The position numbers and the translations under genes were made by a program. 64,000 nucleotides of DNA from Arthrobacter glacialis. GTDB taxonomy: Bacteria > Actinomycetota > Actinomycetes > Actinomycetales > Micrococcaceae. The stretch lies in NCBI RefSeq assembly GCF_002909445.1, contig NZ_PPXC01000001.1, forward strand, positions 124,001 to 188,000, written 5' to 3'. Below are positions 1 through 9,287 of this stretch, in pieces; within the stretch, counting starts at the first letter, position 1; each line of letters begins with the position of its first letter. The notes under the pieces were generated by a model. It had not been told where the DNA came from, made no database searches, and worked only from the letters and a program-made list of their open reading frames with translations.

Positions 1-1908
1 TTTGCTGTCTTCGCCAACAACAGCGGTGCCGGTGACATCGCCCGACAACTCAACCGTGGCGCCAGCCTTGCCGGTTCCGGTGATTGTGGTGACAGGTGCC
101 CCAACGCTGCTGCCGTCCACGGGGGAGGTGATGGCCGGGGCGGCCAGGGTCTCCTTGATGACCTGAATGGAGGACTCACTGGGTGCTGAGGTGCTGAAAC
201 CGTTCTTGGCCTGGGCTGTGACGGCAAAGGTGCCGAACTTGTTCGGTGCGGCGATGCTCCAGGTGCCGTCTGATTCCACTGCCGCGTTGAGAGGATCCTC
301 ATCGCCGAAGGTGACGGACACCGTGGTTCCGGCCGGTGCACCTGCAACAGTGCCCGTGACGGTGCCCTTGCGGAAGACGGGTGATGTGGAGGTGACCTTG
401 GGGGCTTCCAGGAAGATCTTGACCGTGTAGCCATCAGTGGCGGCTAAAGCGGTTTTTAGGTCGGCGGCAATGGCAACGAACGTGCCGTCGTTCATCTGGC
501 CGCCGCCGCTGGTGATGCCCACTGCGGTGGTGCCCGAGATGATGGGACCGCCGGAATCGCCGTGGTCGTTCATGATGGTGCTGGTGAAGGACGCGAAACC
601 TCGAACGGCGCGGATGTCCAATGGGTCTCCATTGGGATTTTGTTCGGAGGGATAGTTGATGCCGGCAACGGCGTAGGCGCCAATTTCGTCAACTGATCCA
701 CACGTCCAGCCGGTGGTGCGGCCCGATTTGCACACGGGCGCTCCCAGCACGGGTGAGGCAACGGCCGTGACGTTGATATTGGTGGAGTCGGTGGAGACCT
801 GCTCAGGGACAGCCCATGTTGCCGCGCCGGTCCACTTGGCTACCTTGGGTGCCTGAGTGAAGTTTTCAGGGAGGCCGTCAATGACTGAGACGTCGGTGCC
901 AATATTGCTGCCAGCGTGCCACCCGTCAGGGTCGGTGGTGGTGGTGCTGTTGCCCGGGCCGCCGAACTGGGAGAAGCCCATGGTGCCCAGCGGGGCAAGG
1001 AGCTGGGGTCGAACTGCGGGATCCCCTGTTGCTGCCTTGTCGAAAATTGGGTTGGTCAGGTATGCGTCAGTTAGAAATCCATCCATGGTGCAGTGGCCGG
1101 CCGAGACAATGGCCGGCTCCCCGCCCTTGGTGAAACCGTTCCAGCCGGTGCTGCAAAGCCCGCCCTTGGTTTTGGCAGCATCGAAGGCGGCATACCCCTG
1201 GCCGTTGACCACGTCAAAGGGATCGCCCTCCTCGAAGGTGGGCTTGGCGGGGCCGCTGGCATCTTCAACCACCACGTTGGCGTATTTCGCTGCAAAGTCC
1301 GCTATGGAGGGCTCCAGCGTTTTGGTAAATGCCGGCGTCGCCACCGGCAGGCCATTCTCCGGCTCACCGGTGCGGATCATGAACTCGCCGCTGGCATTGA
1401 GCGCCACTGACAACAAGTTCTCGGCGCCGAAAGTGGAGACGTAGTCGGCGAACAGGGCGTCCACGTTTGTCGCATTCCTGGACACGATTGATGTGGTGGC
1501 TGCCGTGACGGTGACCTTGCTGTTGCCGGCGGCCGCCTTGGCAACTCCGGCGGCTGAGGTCTGGACGGCGATGGTGTCGCCCGTGAGGGTGACAACGGCT
1601 GTTGGATCAACCTTGGAAACTTGTGCCTGGATCGCTGAAGCCTGGGTTGCAAGGGCACCCTGGGCGTTGAATTCCGCAAGGCTCATGCCAAGGTCGCGCT
1701 CAAGCGCCTCGGCCAGACCGCCAGGAAGTGCGGCCCCGGCAGCGGGGGCAGCATCGGTTGCGGGTGTGGTGACCACAGGGCTGGGTGTTGGTGTTGGCCC
1801 TGGCGCTGCTGAGGCGGCTCCGGCGGTGAATGTTCCGCCGATCAGCACGGCGGCTGCGGCACAGGCCGCACCCCCGCGCTTTAAGTGGCCGCGCGTGAAT
1901 GCTTGCAT
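1..1908 (-). CDS. Secreted trypsin-like (S1) serine protease with C-terminal Ig-like repeats, partial
   Basis: The frame is open from an ATG at 1908 to the window edge, so about 636 N-terminal residues are seen and the C-terminus is missing. An Ala-rich signal peptide ends near residue 35 and a pro-region follows. The protease domain shows VSAGHCTM with catalytic His272, a candidate Asp in GTDVSVID, and GDSGGPI with catalytic Ser452, as in streptogrisin-type actinobacterial proteases. After about residue 490 come Ig-like modules of the type that decorate secreted actinobacterial proteins. An AAGGGG ribosome binding site lies 9 bases before the ATG. Secretion and proteolysis are well supported; the substrate is not known. 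Confidence 0.85.
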   Translation of the reverse strand, partial: MQAFTRGHLKRGGAACAAAAVLIGGTFTAGAASAAPGPTPTPSPVVTTPATDAAPAAGAALPGGLAEALERDLGMSLAEFNAQGALATQASAIQAQVSKVDPTAVVTLTGDTIAVQTSAAGVAKAAAGNSKVTVTAATTSIVSRNATNVDALFADYVSTFGAENLLSVALNASGEFMIRTGEPENGLPVATPAFTKTLEPSIADFAAKYANVVVEDASGPAKPTFEEGDPFDVVNGQGYAAFDAAKTKGGLCSTGWNGFTKGGEPAIVSAGHCTMDGFLTDAYLTNPIFDKAATGDPAVRPQLLAPLGTMGFSQFGGPGNSTTTTDPDGWHAGSNIGTDVSVIDGLPENFTQAPKVAKWTGAATWAVPEQVSTDSTNINVTAVASPVLGAPVCKSGRTTGWTCGSVDEIGAYAVAGINYPSEQNPNGDPLDIRAVRGFASFTSTIMNDHGDSGGPIISGTTAVGITSGGGQMNDGTFVAIAADLKTALAATDGYTVKIFLEAPKVTSTSPVFRKGTVTGTVAGAPAGTTVSVTFGDEDPLNAAVESDGTWSIAAPNKFGTFAVTAQAKNGFSTSAPSESSIQVIKETLAAPAITSPVDGSSVGAPVTTITGTGKAGATVELSGDVTGTAVVGEDSK

Positions 1909-2256
1909 GAAGTAAATCCCCTTGAAGAGTTGACCTGAAGAGACCGGGGTGAAGAGAGCTAGTGTGTGCTTGTGGATGCGCGCGGGGCGCCGCTGCCCTC
2001 ATAGGAGAGATATTTCAGGCAATTCCAATCGTCAAGCTATCAAGTAGCGGAAACGCGGGCAATGAACGGGCGGCGATTCGAGTCACATTACGTGCAGAAC
2101 GCCGCCATGGCGCCGATGTCAGAGCTGCCCATTGACTGTTTCCGGCTTTCATGGGTGGGTATGTAGATTCCTCGGACGGAGCCAGCCTGAGTTGCGGGCC
2201 AATCCGCTCATGTGACACTTTACGGCTCGGGGCGCTCGGGCAAGTACCCTTGAGGG
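1909..2256. other. Divergent intergenic region, protease / purD
   Basis: About 350 bases between two divergently transcribed genes, which must hold both promoters. I see no convincing gene, strong hairpin or repeat here. Confidence 0.5.
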
Positions 2257-3549
2257 GTGAAGGTTCTAGTGATTGGCCCCGGAGGCCGCGAACATGCCAT
2301 TGTCCGCTCGTTGCTTAGCGACCCCAACGTCAGTGAGGTACACGCTGCCCCCGGCAATGCCGGCATCGCAGCCATTGTGCCCACGCATGCGCTCAACGCC
2401 AGCGATCCAGCCGCTGTTGCAGCCCTGGCGTTGAGGCTTGGAAGCGACCTTGTTGTTGTGGGGCCCGAGGCTCCCTTGGCCGCAGGTGTTGCCGACGCCG
2501 TGCGCGAGGCCGGAATTCCTGTCTTTGGCCCCAGCAAGGAAGCCGCACAGCTGGAAGCGTCCAAGGCGTTTGCCAAGGCTGTCATGGCGGAGGCACAGGT
2601 CCCCACGGCCATGGCCAAGGTTGCTGTCAACGCCGACGAGGCTGCCGACGCACTGGACACCTTTGGTGCCCCCTATGTTGTCAAGGATGACGGCTTGGCC
2701 GCCGGCAAGGGGGTTGTGGTTACCAATGACCGCGCCGAAGCCTTGGCCCATGCCCAGTCCTGCTTTGATGTGGGCGGCACTGTTGTCATCGAAGAGTTCC
2801 TTGACGGCCCCGAAGTTTCCCTGTTTGTCCTTGCCGACGGCCACAACGTTGTCCCGTTGGCTCCTGCCCAGGATTTCAAGCGCATTTTCGACGGCGACGA
2901 AGGCCCCAACACCGGCGGCATGGGTGCATATTCCCCGCTCGAGTGGGCCCCCGCCGGCCTGGTTCAGGAAGTCATTGACCGCGTGGCCCAGCCCACCATT
3001 GATGAGATGGCCCGCCGAGGCACACCCTTTGTGGGTGTTTTGTACTGCGGGTTGGCGCTGACCAGCCGCGGCACCCGCGTCATTGAATTCAACGCACGCT
3101 TCGGCGACCCGGAAACGCAGGCAGTCCTCGCCCGTCTGAAGACCCCCTTGGGCGGTGTCCTCATGGCGGCGGCCAAGGGCCAGCTGGCAGACATCGATGA
3201 GTTGCGCTGGCTGCCTGAAACGGCCGTGGCTGTGGTTTTGGCCAGCGAAAACTACCCCGATGCTCCCCGTACAGGGGACCGGATCCGTGGGCTGAAGAAG
3301 GCCAACCGGCTCGACGGCGTGCACGTGCTGCATGCGGGCACCGCCGCCGACGACGCCGGATACACGGTGAGCGCCGGCGGTCGCGTGCTCGCTGTGGTTG
3401 GTTTGGGCGTTGACCTGGTGGATGCGCGCGAGCGTGCCTATGCCGGCATTGAGGAGATTTCCTTAGAAGGTGGCCAGTACCGCAATGACATTGCGGCCAA
3501 GGCTGCCCGTGGAGAAATCACCGTGACAAACACCTCGGCACAGGCTTAA
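2257..3549 (+). CDS. purD: Phosphoribosylamine-glycine ligase (GARS)
   Basis: A 430-residue protein starting at a GTG with MKVLVIGPGGREHAI, the typical N-terminus of GAR synthetase. It joins glycine to phosphoribosylamine using ATP in de novo purine synthesis. ATP-grasp features are visible: VVKDDGLAAGKGV, EEFLDGPEVSLF, GPNTGGMGAYSP and the metal-site segment VIEFNARFGDPETQ. Length matches the family. It lies 13 bases upstream of purC on the same strand, so the two are probably one purine operon. Confidence 0.97.
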   Translation: MKVLVIGPGGREHAIVRSLLSDPNVSEVHAAPGNAGIAAIVPTHALNASDPAAVAALALRLGSDLVVVGPEAPLAAGVADAVREAGIPVFGPSKEAAQLEASKAFAKAVMAEAQVPTAMAKVAVNADEAADALDTFGAPYVVKDDGLAAGKGVVVTNDRAEALAHAQSCFDVGGTVVIEEFLDGPEVSLFVLADGHNVVPLAPAQDFKRIFDGDEGPNTGGMGAYSPLEWAPAGLVQEVIDRVAQPTIDEMARRGTPFVGVLYCGLALTSRGTRVIEFNARFGDPETQAVLARLKTPLGGVLMAAAKGQLADIDELRWLPETAVAVVLASENYPDAPRTGDRIRGLKKANRLDGVHVLHAGTAADDAGYTVSAGGRVLAVVGLGVDLVDARERAYAGIEEISLEGGQYRNDIAAKAARGEITVTNTSAQA

Positions 3550-3562
3550 GGACAAGAAAATC

Positions 3563-4498
3563 ATGGCTTCAGCAATCCCCGCGGCCCCCGTCCTGCCCGG
3601 ATGGACCCACATCTACTCGGGCAAGGTTCGTGACCTTTACGAGCCGGCCGCAACGGCGGTCGCGTCTGCTGCGACCCCCTTCGCCGGACGCAGCGACGTG
3701 GTTCTGGTGGTTGCCAGCGATCGCATCAGCGCCTTCGATCACATCCTGGCCACCGAGATCCCTGACAAGGGGCGGATTCTGACCGGCTTAAGCCTGTGGT
3801 GGTTTGCGCAGCTCGATGTGCCCAACCACGTGATCGCAGCAACGGTTGAAACCGGCGTTCCAGAGGAGGTTGCCGGCCGCGCCATGGTGTGCAAGCGTCT
3901 GGAAATGTTCCCCATCGAGTGCATTTCCCGCGGCTATCTGACAGGCACCGGACTCATCGAGTACCGCCAGTCACAAACTGTCTGCACCCTGCCGCTGCCG
4001 GCCGGGTTGGTGGATGGCTCACGCCTGGTGCCGGCCATCTTCACGCCGTCGGCCAAAGCCGAGGTGGGTGAGCATGATGAGAACATCAGCTTCGAGACCA
4101 TGGTGGAAACTGTGGGAGCCGACGACGCCGAAGCGTTGCGCAGCCTGACCTTGGAGATTTACACCCGGGCGGAAGAAATTGCCCGCGAACGAGGCATCAT
4201 CCTGGCTGACACCAAGGTGGAGTTTGGCACAGACCCGGCCGACGGCGTCATCACCTTAGGTGACGAGGTCCTGACCCCTGATTCCTCACGCTTCTGGGAT
4301 GCGGCCCTGTGGGCTCCGGGCCAGGCCCAGCCCAGTTTTGACAAGCAATATGTGCGCGATTGGCTCTCCAGTGAAGAATCGGGCTGGGACAAGGCCTCGG
4401 ATACGCCGCCGCCAACCCTTCCGGCCGACGTCGTGGAACGCACCAGGGCCCGCTACGTGGAAGCGTACGAGCGCCTGACGGGCGAAACCTTCATCTAG
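3563..4498 (+). CDS. purC: SAICAR synthase
   Basis: A 311-residue phosphoribosylaminoimidazole-succinocarboxamide synthase, the purine pathway step that adds aspartate to CAIR. The N-terminal YSGKVRDLYEP is the family's nucleotide-binding start. VVASDRISAFDHI, ECISRGYLTGTG and LADTKVEFG are further hallmarks. The ATG follows purD closely and translation is probably linked by one transcript. An imperfect hairpin downstream likely ends it. Confidence 0.97.
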   Translation: MASAIPAAPVLPGWTHIYSGKVRDLYEPAATAVASAATPFAGRSDVVLVVASDRISAFDHILATEIPDKGRILTGLSLWWFAQLDVPNHVIAATVETGVPEEVAGRAMVCKRLEMFPIECISRGYLTGTGLIEYRQSQTVCTLPLPAGLVDGSRLVPAIFTPSAKAEVGEHDENISFETMVETVGADDAEALRSLTLEIYTRAEEIARERGIILADTKVEFGTDPADGVITLGDEVLTPDSSRFWDAALWAPGQAQPSFDKQYVRDWLSSEESGWDKASDTPPPTLPADVVERTRARYVEAYERLTGETFI

Positions 4499-4510
4499 CT
4501 TTTCCAACTA

Positions 4511-4570
4511 GCCCGCAGAAAACGACGAAAATCGCTCCGAATTGGATGATTTTCGCCGTTTTATGCGGGC
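4511..4570. terminator. Palindromic bidirectional terminator, repeat copy 1
   Basis: An imperfect inverted repeat with left arm CCCGCAGAAAACGACGAAAA and a right arm reading TTTTCGCCGTTTTATGCGGG, between the convergent ends of purC and the XRE-TPR gene. The internal A and T runs let it work on either strand. Nearly the same sequence occurs at 16990-17059, so it belongs to a dispersed repeat family. Confidence 0.7.
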
Positions 4571-4597
4571 CAGTTTTGTTGGGCCGCGCCGGGAGCC

Positions 4598-5863
4598 TCA
4601 GCGGGGGGAACCTTGAAGTTCGGTGATGTTTTCCTGGGCCACGGCAGCCCTGTCCGCGGCTCCGGCCAGAACGAACCTGTCTCTGGCGTTGGTGAACGCT
4701 TCCAGCGCCTGGGCAGAGCTGTCAGCGGCTTTCAATGCACTGCCCAGCAACAAGGCTGAATCGCCGGCAATATGAGGAGCCAGCTGCTCCTTGTTGGCTT
4801 CAATGTTGGCCAAAAGTTCCAATGCCCGAGGCAACTCGCCATTGAGGTAGTGCCACCGGGCCCGAAGCAATGAGACTTCGAGGGTCTCCGAGGCCGTTGC
4901 CCCCACCACGGAGTGAGCCAGTTCGCTGCGTTCAATGGCCTGCAAGGTGGCGGGCTCCACCACGCCCGCCATGAGCCGCACCCAGGCTGTTGCCTTGTTG
5001 AACTGGGCCCACCGGGCAAGGTCGGCGGCAGGGGACAGAAGGCGGCTTGCCTTCGCGTGGTGTTCCAAGCCCACCCGGATGTCTTGGCGAATAAACGCAA
5101 CGTTGCCAATGACCCAGTGGATTTCCCCGGCCATCTGATCGGGGGTGGAATCCGTGACGGAATCGGCAAGAATCAGTGTGTGTGTCCAAGCCTCGTCAAG
5201 ACGACCGGCTTCCGTGAGTGCGCCAACAAGTGTTTGAAGCGCCATCAAATAGGCACTGAATTCTTCGGCGCTGTCACCGGAACCGATTTCCACTGCGGCG
5301 GTGGCGTGCTGGATGGCCTCAGACAGAGAGCCTTGAGCCAGCATGGTCGCAGCCATGACCTGATGTGCGCGGAGCGAGAGAGGATCACTGGCAGTTGTCA
5401 GCGGGTGCTTCAACAGCGCGATCAACACCTCAATGGCCTGCGCATGGTTGCCGTTGCGCAGCAATGAGTTGGCGCTCAGGAAAGTCATGTTCCACCAGAT
5501 GACCGGATTCTGGTTGGCGCAGGCCAAATCGGCAGCAGCTTTGGCATTGCTGGCCGCGCCCAGGTAGTCGCGGGTGTCCCAGCATTGCCGGGCACACAGG
5601 GACAGTCGAAGATATTCGCTTTCCGCCGGGGAGGATGCCTGAACCCACTCGGCAATCGCAGAAGGGGCCATTTGAAGTTGCGAGGCCAACTGTTTGATGA
5701 TGTCAGCCGTTGGCTCACGGTGGGCGTTCTCCAGCAGGGAAATGTAGCTTGCCGAATAGAGCTCACCGCCCAGTTCAGCCTGTGTGAGTTGACGCGACAA
5801 ACGTTCCTGTTTGAGTCGATCACCAAAACTACTACCCACTCGCTTGCTCCTTGCTTGCCGCAT
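4598..5863 (-). CDS. XRE-family regulator with TPR-like C-terminal domain
   Basis: A 421-residue protein. Residues about 10-70 (FGDRLKQERLSRQLTQAELG, then SASYISLLENAHREPT) form an XRE/Cro helix-turn-helix. The rest is helical with TPR-like repeats rich in Ala and Leu. The same layout occurs in actinobacterial regulators that sense peptides or act as growth-phase regulators. It is convergent with purC, and the next gene toward its start is a membrane protein on the same strand. Its target genes cannot be told from the sequence. Confidence 0.8.
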   Translation of the reverse strand: MRQARSKRVGSSFGDRLKQERLSRQLTQAELGGELYSASYISLLENAHREPTADIIKQLASQLQMAPSAIAEWVQASSPAESEYLRLSLCARQCWDTRDYLGAASNAKAAADLACANQNPVIWWNMTFLSANSLLRNGNHAQAIEVLIALLKHPLTTASDPLSLRAHQVMAATMLAQGSLSEAIQHATAAVEIGSGDSAEEFSAYLMALQTLVGALTEAGRLDEAWTHTLILADSVTDSTPDQMAGEIHWVIGNVAFIRQDIRVGLEHHAKASRLLSPAADLARWAQFNKATAWVRLMAGVVEPATLQAIERSELAHSVVGATASETLEVSLLRARWHYLNGELPRALELLANIEANKEQLAPHIAGDSALLLGSALKAADSSAQALEAFTNARDRFVLAGAADRAAVAQENITELQGSPR

Positions 5864-5951
5864 GCCACCGTTGGCTACACTCTACGGCGTCAACAATGGA
5901 ACGGAGCGGAAAACATGACAAAAGTGTCAAAAAGTGGCTGCTGCTGTCCTT

Positions 5952-7958
5952 CTAGATAGGTACTCCGCCGCAAAGTGTCATCTTGTACAGTCTGGCGTGC
6001 CCTTCGCTGGCCACCAGGGTGAAGGCATCGGAATCGGGTGCCAGCGTGATTCCAGGATAGAGCGAACGCGGATCGTTAAACGCAGGGATGTAGTCGGTGC
6101 CAAAATCCAGCAGATGCGTGACGCCCTGGCGTTTCGCGGCCGAGCATACTTCTTGATCGCTGCCCACACGGTTGAGCCAAAAACGCAGCGTGTAAAGATC
6201 GGGGTTCAAATCCCCCTGCGAGCTATACGGAAACAGCATTCGACTCCCCGCCAGCGCCATGGCCAAGGCCGATCCGTTGTAAGGATTATTGGCGATGACG
6301 TCGTTTTTGGTGGTGTAATTTCCGAGCCTGTGAATCAACGCCAACTCATGGGCGTCCACCTGCGCCAGACCATCAGGCTCGGCGGGGACGCGGTACATCA
6401 CGCCCACCTGGTCCTTGATTTGCCACAGGCCCGGGTTGGAGAAGGCAAGCACGACGACGAGAACGGCCGCCGTCGTCGCCCTGCCCTTGGTCTCCCGCAA
6501 GCCAGTGCGGATGAAGAATGTTGGGAATCTGCCGATCAGCCATTCCACCAGCTTGACCATGCCCAGAGCCGCCAGCGGCACAGCAAGCAATGGCATGAGG
6601 GCGGCAATGCGTTCCGGGTTGTCCCACCAGGGAGCCATGACAATGTTGGCCAGGCTGGCATTGGTGCCGGTGGCCAGAGGGTAGGTGAAAGCCACCAAAA
6701 CGAGTGCCGGTGCCAGCCACTTCAGCCCGGGGCTGCGGAATCCGGCGCGCACACCCAGCAGGACCAGGGCCGTCAGAGCCAGGGCCGGGAACCAGATGGG
6801 GGCCGGTGCATGGGTGAAGTTTCGCAGCAGGGCCAGCGGAAAGAACAGGAATGCCGGGCTGGTGTAGCCAAAAAGACTGCGGATTTGCGGTACGGCCAGC
6901 ATGGCGGCGGCTGCCACGGCGGTGACCAGGATGAGTAGGCCCAAACGGTTCCAGCCGTGACGTCGTGAACGTCTAAAGCCAGTGCGCAGCCACGCGAAAA
7001 TCAGGTAGGCCAAGAGCGGAGTCAAGACCAGCAAGATACTGAAAATTCCGTTTGGTTGGGCCATGACGGCCCCCGGCATGAACAGCACCACCACCGTCAA
7101 GGCTTGGGCGGGATGTAGGCCCGTGTGAGCTGACGGCCTGATAATCAACAACACCAAGCCAATCCCCAAGGGAACCAAGGCATTGGAAAGCGCGTTGGGG
7201 TACGCGGAACCGTACTGCAGCAAAAGCCATGGAAAGGCGGGGAAGGCAGCCGCCAGAACGGCTGCCGAAATGAGCAGTGTGCGCCCCGTGCCAAAGAGCA
7301 CGCGAGTCAAAAAGACGCAGCTCAGTGGCCACACCACGCCCGCCACTGCCAACCACATGATGTTTGTTGCCGCGGGGATGCTGACACCGGTGACAATGGC
7401 CAGCAGGCTCGCCAGCCCATGCCAGGCACCGGGATAAAAAACTGTCTTCACAGTGGGCAGGATGAACCCGGAAATGGCGAAGGAAGACGCGTTGGAGGTT
7501 TCCGCGGCATACGCTGTGGCGTTGAGGTGAAAGACGGAGTCGTAGCCCTGCGTGAACTGTTCGGGGTTGCTGGCAACGAGCGTCAGAATCGCCGTCGTCA
7601 TCGCCAGTGCAACGAGAACGCCTGCGGCTGCTGCGCCGACCCCCGTGTTGGCCTTATGGTCCTGCGCAGGGGAGTGCGCAGGCGAGACAGCGCTGAGGGC
7701 TGGGATGAAGCGCCTGGCCATCCAGCCGGCTCCAGCGGCGACGGCGGTACCCAAGAGCACCACCGCCACGTTCCAGGGCAAATGGATCAGCGGAGCCACC
7801 ACGGCGCTGACGCCAATGACGGACACCGACACTGCAGGGGCCAAACAGAGCGCCATGAGACCGCGCACCCGCAGAGCCAGTAGAACTGCGCCGCCGGGCA
7901 GGGCGAGCATCAACAACGCCACGACAAAGGCCGGCAGCGCTTCAAACCATGAACTCAC
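5952..7958 (-). CDS. Large polytopic membrane protein (DUF6541-like)
   Basis: A 668-residue protein made mostly of hydrophobic helices, about a dozen or more, beginning SSWFEALPAFVVALLMLALP. The C-terminal 130 residues are more polar, with HRLGNYTTKNDVIANNPYNGSALA and LYPGITLAPDSDAF, consistent with an extracytoplasmic domain. The pattern resembles the actinobacterial DUF6541 proteins, which look like glycosyltransferase-C/mannosyltransferase-type enzymes, but no catalytic residues are certain. Transferring a sugar to an exported substrate is an inference only. Confidence 0.65.
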   Translation of the reverse strand: MSSWFEALPAFVVALLMLALPGGAVLLALRVRGLMALCLAPAVSVSVIGVSAVVAPLIHLPWNVAVVLLGTAVAAGAGWMARRFIPALSAVSPAHSPAQDHKANTGVGAAAAGVLVALAMTTAILTLVASNPEQFTQGYDSVFHLNATAYAAETSNASSFAISGFILPTVKTVFYPGAWHGLASLLAIVTGVSIPAATNIMWLAVAGVVWPLSCVFLTRVLFGTGRTLLISAAVLAAAFPAFPWLLLQYGSAYPNALSNALVPLGIGLVLLIIRPSAHTGLHPAQALTVVVLFMPGAVMAQPNGIFSILLVLTPLLAYLIFAWLRTGFRRSRRHGWNRLGLLILVTAVAAAAMLAVPQIRSLFGYTSPAFLFFPLALLRNFTHAPAPIWFPALALTALVLLGVRAGFRSPGLKWLAPALVLVAFTYPLATGTNASLANIVMAPWWDNPERIAALMPLLAVPLAALGMVKLVEWLIGRFPTFFIRTGLRETKGRATTAAVLVVVLAFSNPGLWQIKDQVGVMYRVPAEPDGLAQVDAHELALIHRLGNYTTKNDVIANNPYNGSALAMALAGSRMLFPYSSQGDLNPDLYTLRFWLNRVGSDQEVCSAAKRQGVTHLLDFGTDYIPAFNDPRSLYPGITLAPDSDAFTLVASEGHARLYKMTLCGGVPI

Positions 7959-7991
7959 CCAAACATCCTGTCTAAAAAAAGTTGGGCTGGA

Positions 7992-8348
7992 CTAGACCTT
8001 TTTGACTACGCTGGACTTGAGTTTCATGGGGCCAAAACCGTCTACTTTGGCGTCGATGTCATGCCCATTGACAGGGGAAATCAGGCGAATGTTGCGTACT
8101 TTTGTGCCGATCTTCAGGTCCTGGGGGCTGCCCTTGATCTTCATGGTTTTCACGATGCTGACAGTGTCGCCGTCGATCAAGATGTTGCCCACGGCGTCCT
8201 TCACCACAGTTTCCTGCGCAGCCTCTTCCGAGTTGCCGTCCTCCACCGGAGACCACTCGTGGGCGCACTCTGGGCAGACCAGCAGTTCACCCATCTCGTA
8301 GCTGTATTCGCTGGCGCAGACAGGGCAGGGGGGAAGAATCTCACTCAT
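7992..8348 (-). CDS. yjdM: YjdM/PhnA-type zinc ribbon protein
   Basis: A 118-residue protein from MSEILPPCPVC. Two zinc-ribbon CxxC pairs (CPVC and CPEC) are followed by the conserved C-terminal domain with DAVGNILIDGDTVSIVKTMK and KIGTKVRNIRL. This is the family once called PhnA (alkylphosphonate operon protein), whose real role is unclear. The frame stays open far upstream but would run through tRNA-Pro, so the ATG at 8348 is preferred; an ATG three codons earlier is possible. Confidence 0.88.
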   Translation of the reverse strand: MSEILPPCPVCASEYSYEMGELLVCPECAHEWSPVEDGNSEEAAQETVVKDAVGNILIDGDTVSIVKTMKIKGSPQDLKIGTKVRNIRLISPVNGHDIDAKVDGFGPMKLKSSVVKKV

Positions 8349-8444
8349 GCGATCCATCTTAGCCGTTGCGGCTCCTTGCCAGCTGGGAGCCGCTGCCCGT
8401 TGGTGCCTGTGCGCCCGGGATGGCGGCCTCAGGGGATAAAACAA

Positions 8445-8477
8445 CAGCAGCGGCATCCGAAGTGGATACCGCTGCTG
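8445..8477 (-). terminator. Terminator of tRNA-Pro
   Basis: An inverted repeat, CAGCAGCGG with CCGCTGCTG and an inner ATCC/GGAT pairing, directly downstream of the tRNA on the minus strand. It is followed on that strand by a T-rich run (TTGTTTTATC). Confidence 0.75.
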
Positions 8478-8485
8478 TGATTTGG

Positions 8486-8559
8486 TCGGGGTGACAGGAT
8501 TTGAACCTGCGGCCTCGTCGTCCCGAACGACGCGCGCTACCAAGCTGCGCCACACCCCG
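8486..8559 (-). tRNA. tRNA-Pro (anticodon CGG)
   Basis: A 74-base cloverleaf on the minus strand. The acceptor arm CGGGGTG pairs with CACCCCG, with A as discriminator base; CCA is not encoded. The anticodon stem CGTCG/CGACG encloses loop TTCGGGA, giving anticodon CGG. The T arm contains GGTTCAAATCC. Confidence 0.95.
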
Positions 8560-8673
8560 ATCCGCCACTCTTCCCGGACCTGTGAAGGTCTGAAAAAGCA
8601 ACCTCTCAAGAATAGCGGACAGGGGCCGTGATCGCGAAATCGTGGTGTTGGGCCGAGCATAGCGGCTCCGCAG

Positions 8674-9207
8674 CTAGGAGCCTGCGGGCTTGAAAGTAAC
8701 TGTCCCAACGGTGTTGCTCAGGATCAGAGAGTCCGCGTTCAAGGTGTAATCCAGTGGTGTGGAGAAGAACTTGACCACCCACTTTTCGTAATCACTTTGG
8801 GGGCTCTGGCAAGCCATCATCGTCATGGCCAGATTGGAGCCCACCACAAATTGTGTGTCGCTGACTTCAACTTGGCCCATGAGAGTGTTGCAGGGAGTTT
8901 TGGAGGAGAACGATACGCCGCCGTCTCGAGGCATGGTCATCACAGTAAACGGTTCGTTGCCCAGCCATGCCAACTCGCCAGTGGAGTCACTGCCGCTCAC
9001 TGAGCTGAGGTTCAGGCAGTCAAAGTCCTTCACCGAGTGGGGAATGCCGCCCGCTACTGGCGCGCATTGGGTCGGCGTCTGTGTGGAAACGTCGGTGGCA
9101 TCCGATGTTGTGCCGGCGGCCCCGGCGGCCCCGCCGGCGTCGGGAGTGGTGCCGCAGGCGCTCAACAACAACAGCGCTGCTCCCAGAAGAAACAGATGTC
9201 TTTTCAC
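8674..9207 (-). CDS. META-domain lipoprotein (HslJ-like)
   Basis: A 177-residue protein from a GTG at 9207 (KRHLFLLGAALLLLSAC) with lipobox LLSAC, so it is probably a membrane-anchored lipoprotein. The C-terminal part carries META/HslJ-like features: TPCNTLMGQVEVSDTQFVV followed by MTMMAC. A GGGGA ribosome binding site six bases before the GTG supports this start over the upstream ATG at 9249. Its role is unknown; the family is linked to envelope stress in other bacteria. Confidence 0.8.
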   Translation of the reverse strand: MKRHLFLLGAALLLLSACGTTPDAGGAAGAAGTTSDATDVSTQTPTQCAPVAGGIPHSVKDFDCLNLSSVSGSDSTGELAWLGNEPFTVMTMPRDGGVSFSSKTPCNTLMGQVEVSDTQFVVGSNLAMTMMACQSPQSDYEKWVVKFFSTPLDYTLNADSLILSNTVGTVTFKPAGS

Positions 9208-9287
9208 TGCGGGTCCCCAAAGATTGATAACGGCGTTGAGTGTTGCCACTCTATGGCTGTCGGTTCTTCGCCGTCAATCCTTGGCAG

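Noticed and set aside
2266-3333. A 355-residue frame opposite purD
   Set aside because: It is the mirror of a well-supported gene in high-GC DNA and has no own features.
7992-8708. A long version of the YjdM-like protein with about 120 more N-terminal residues
   Set aside because: The extension would run through tRNA-Pro and its terminator. The ATG at 8348 starts at the family's usual place.
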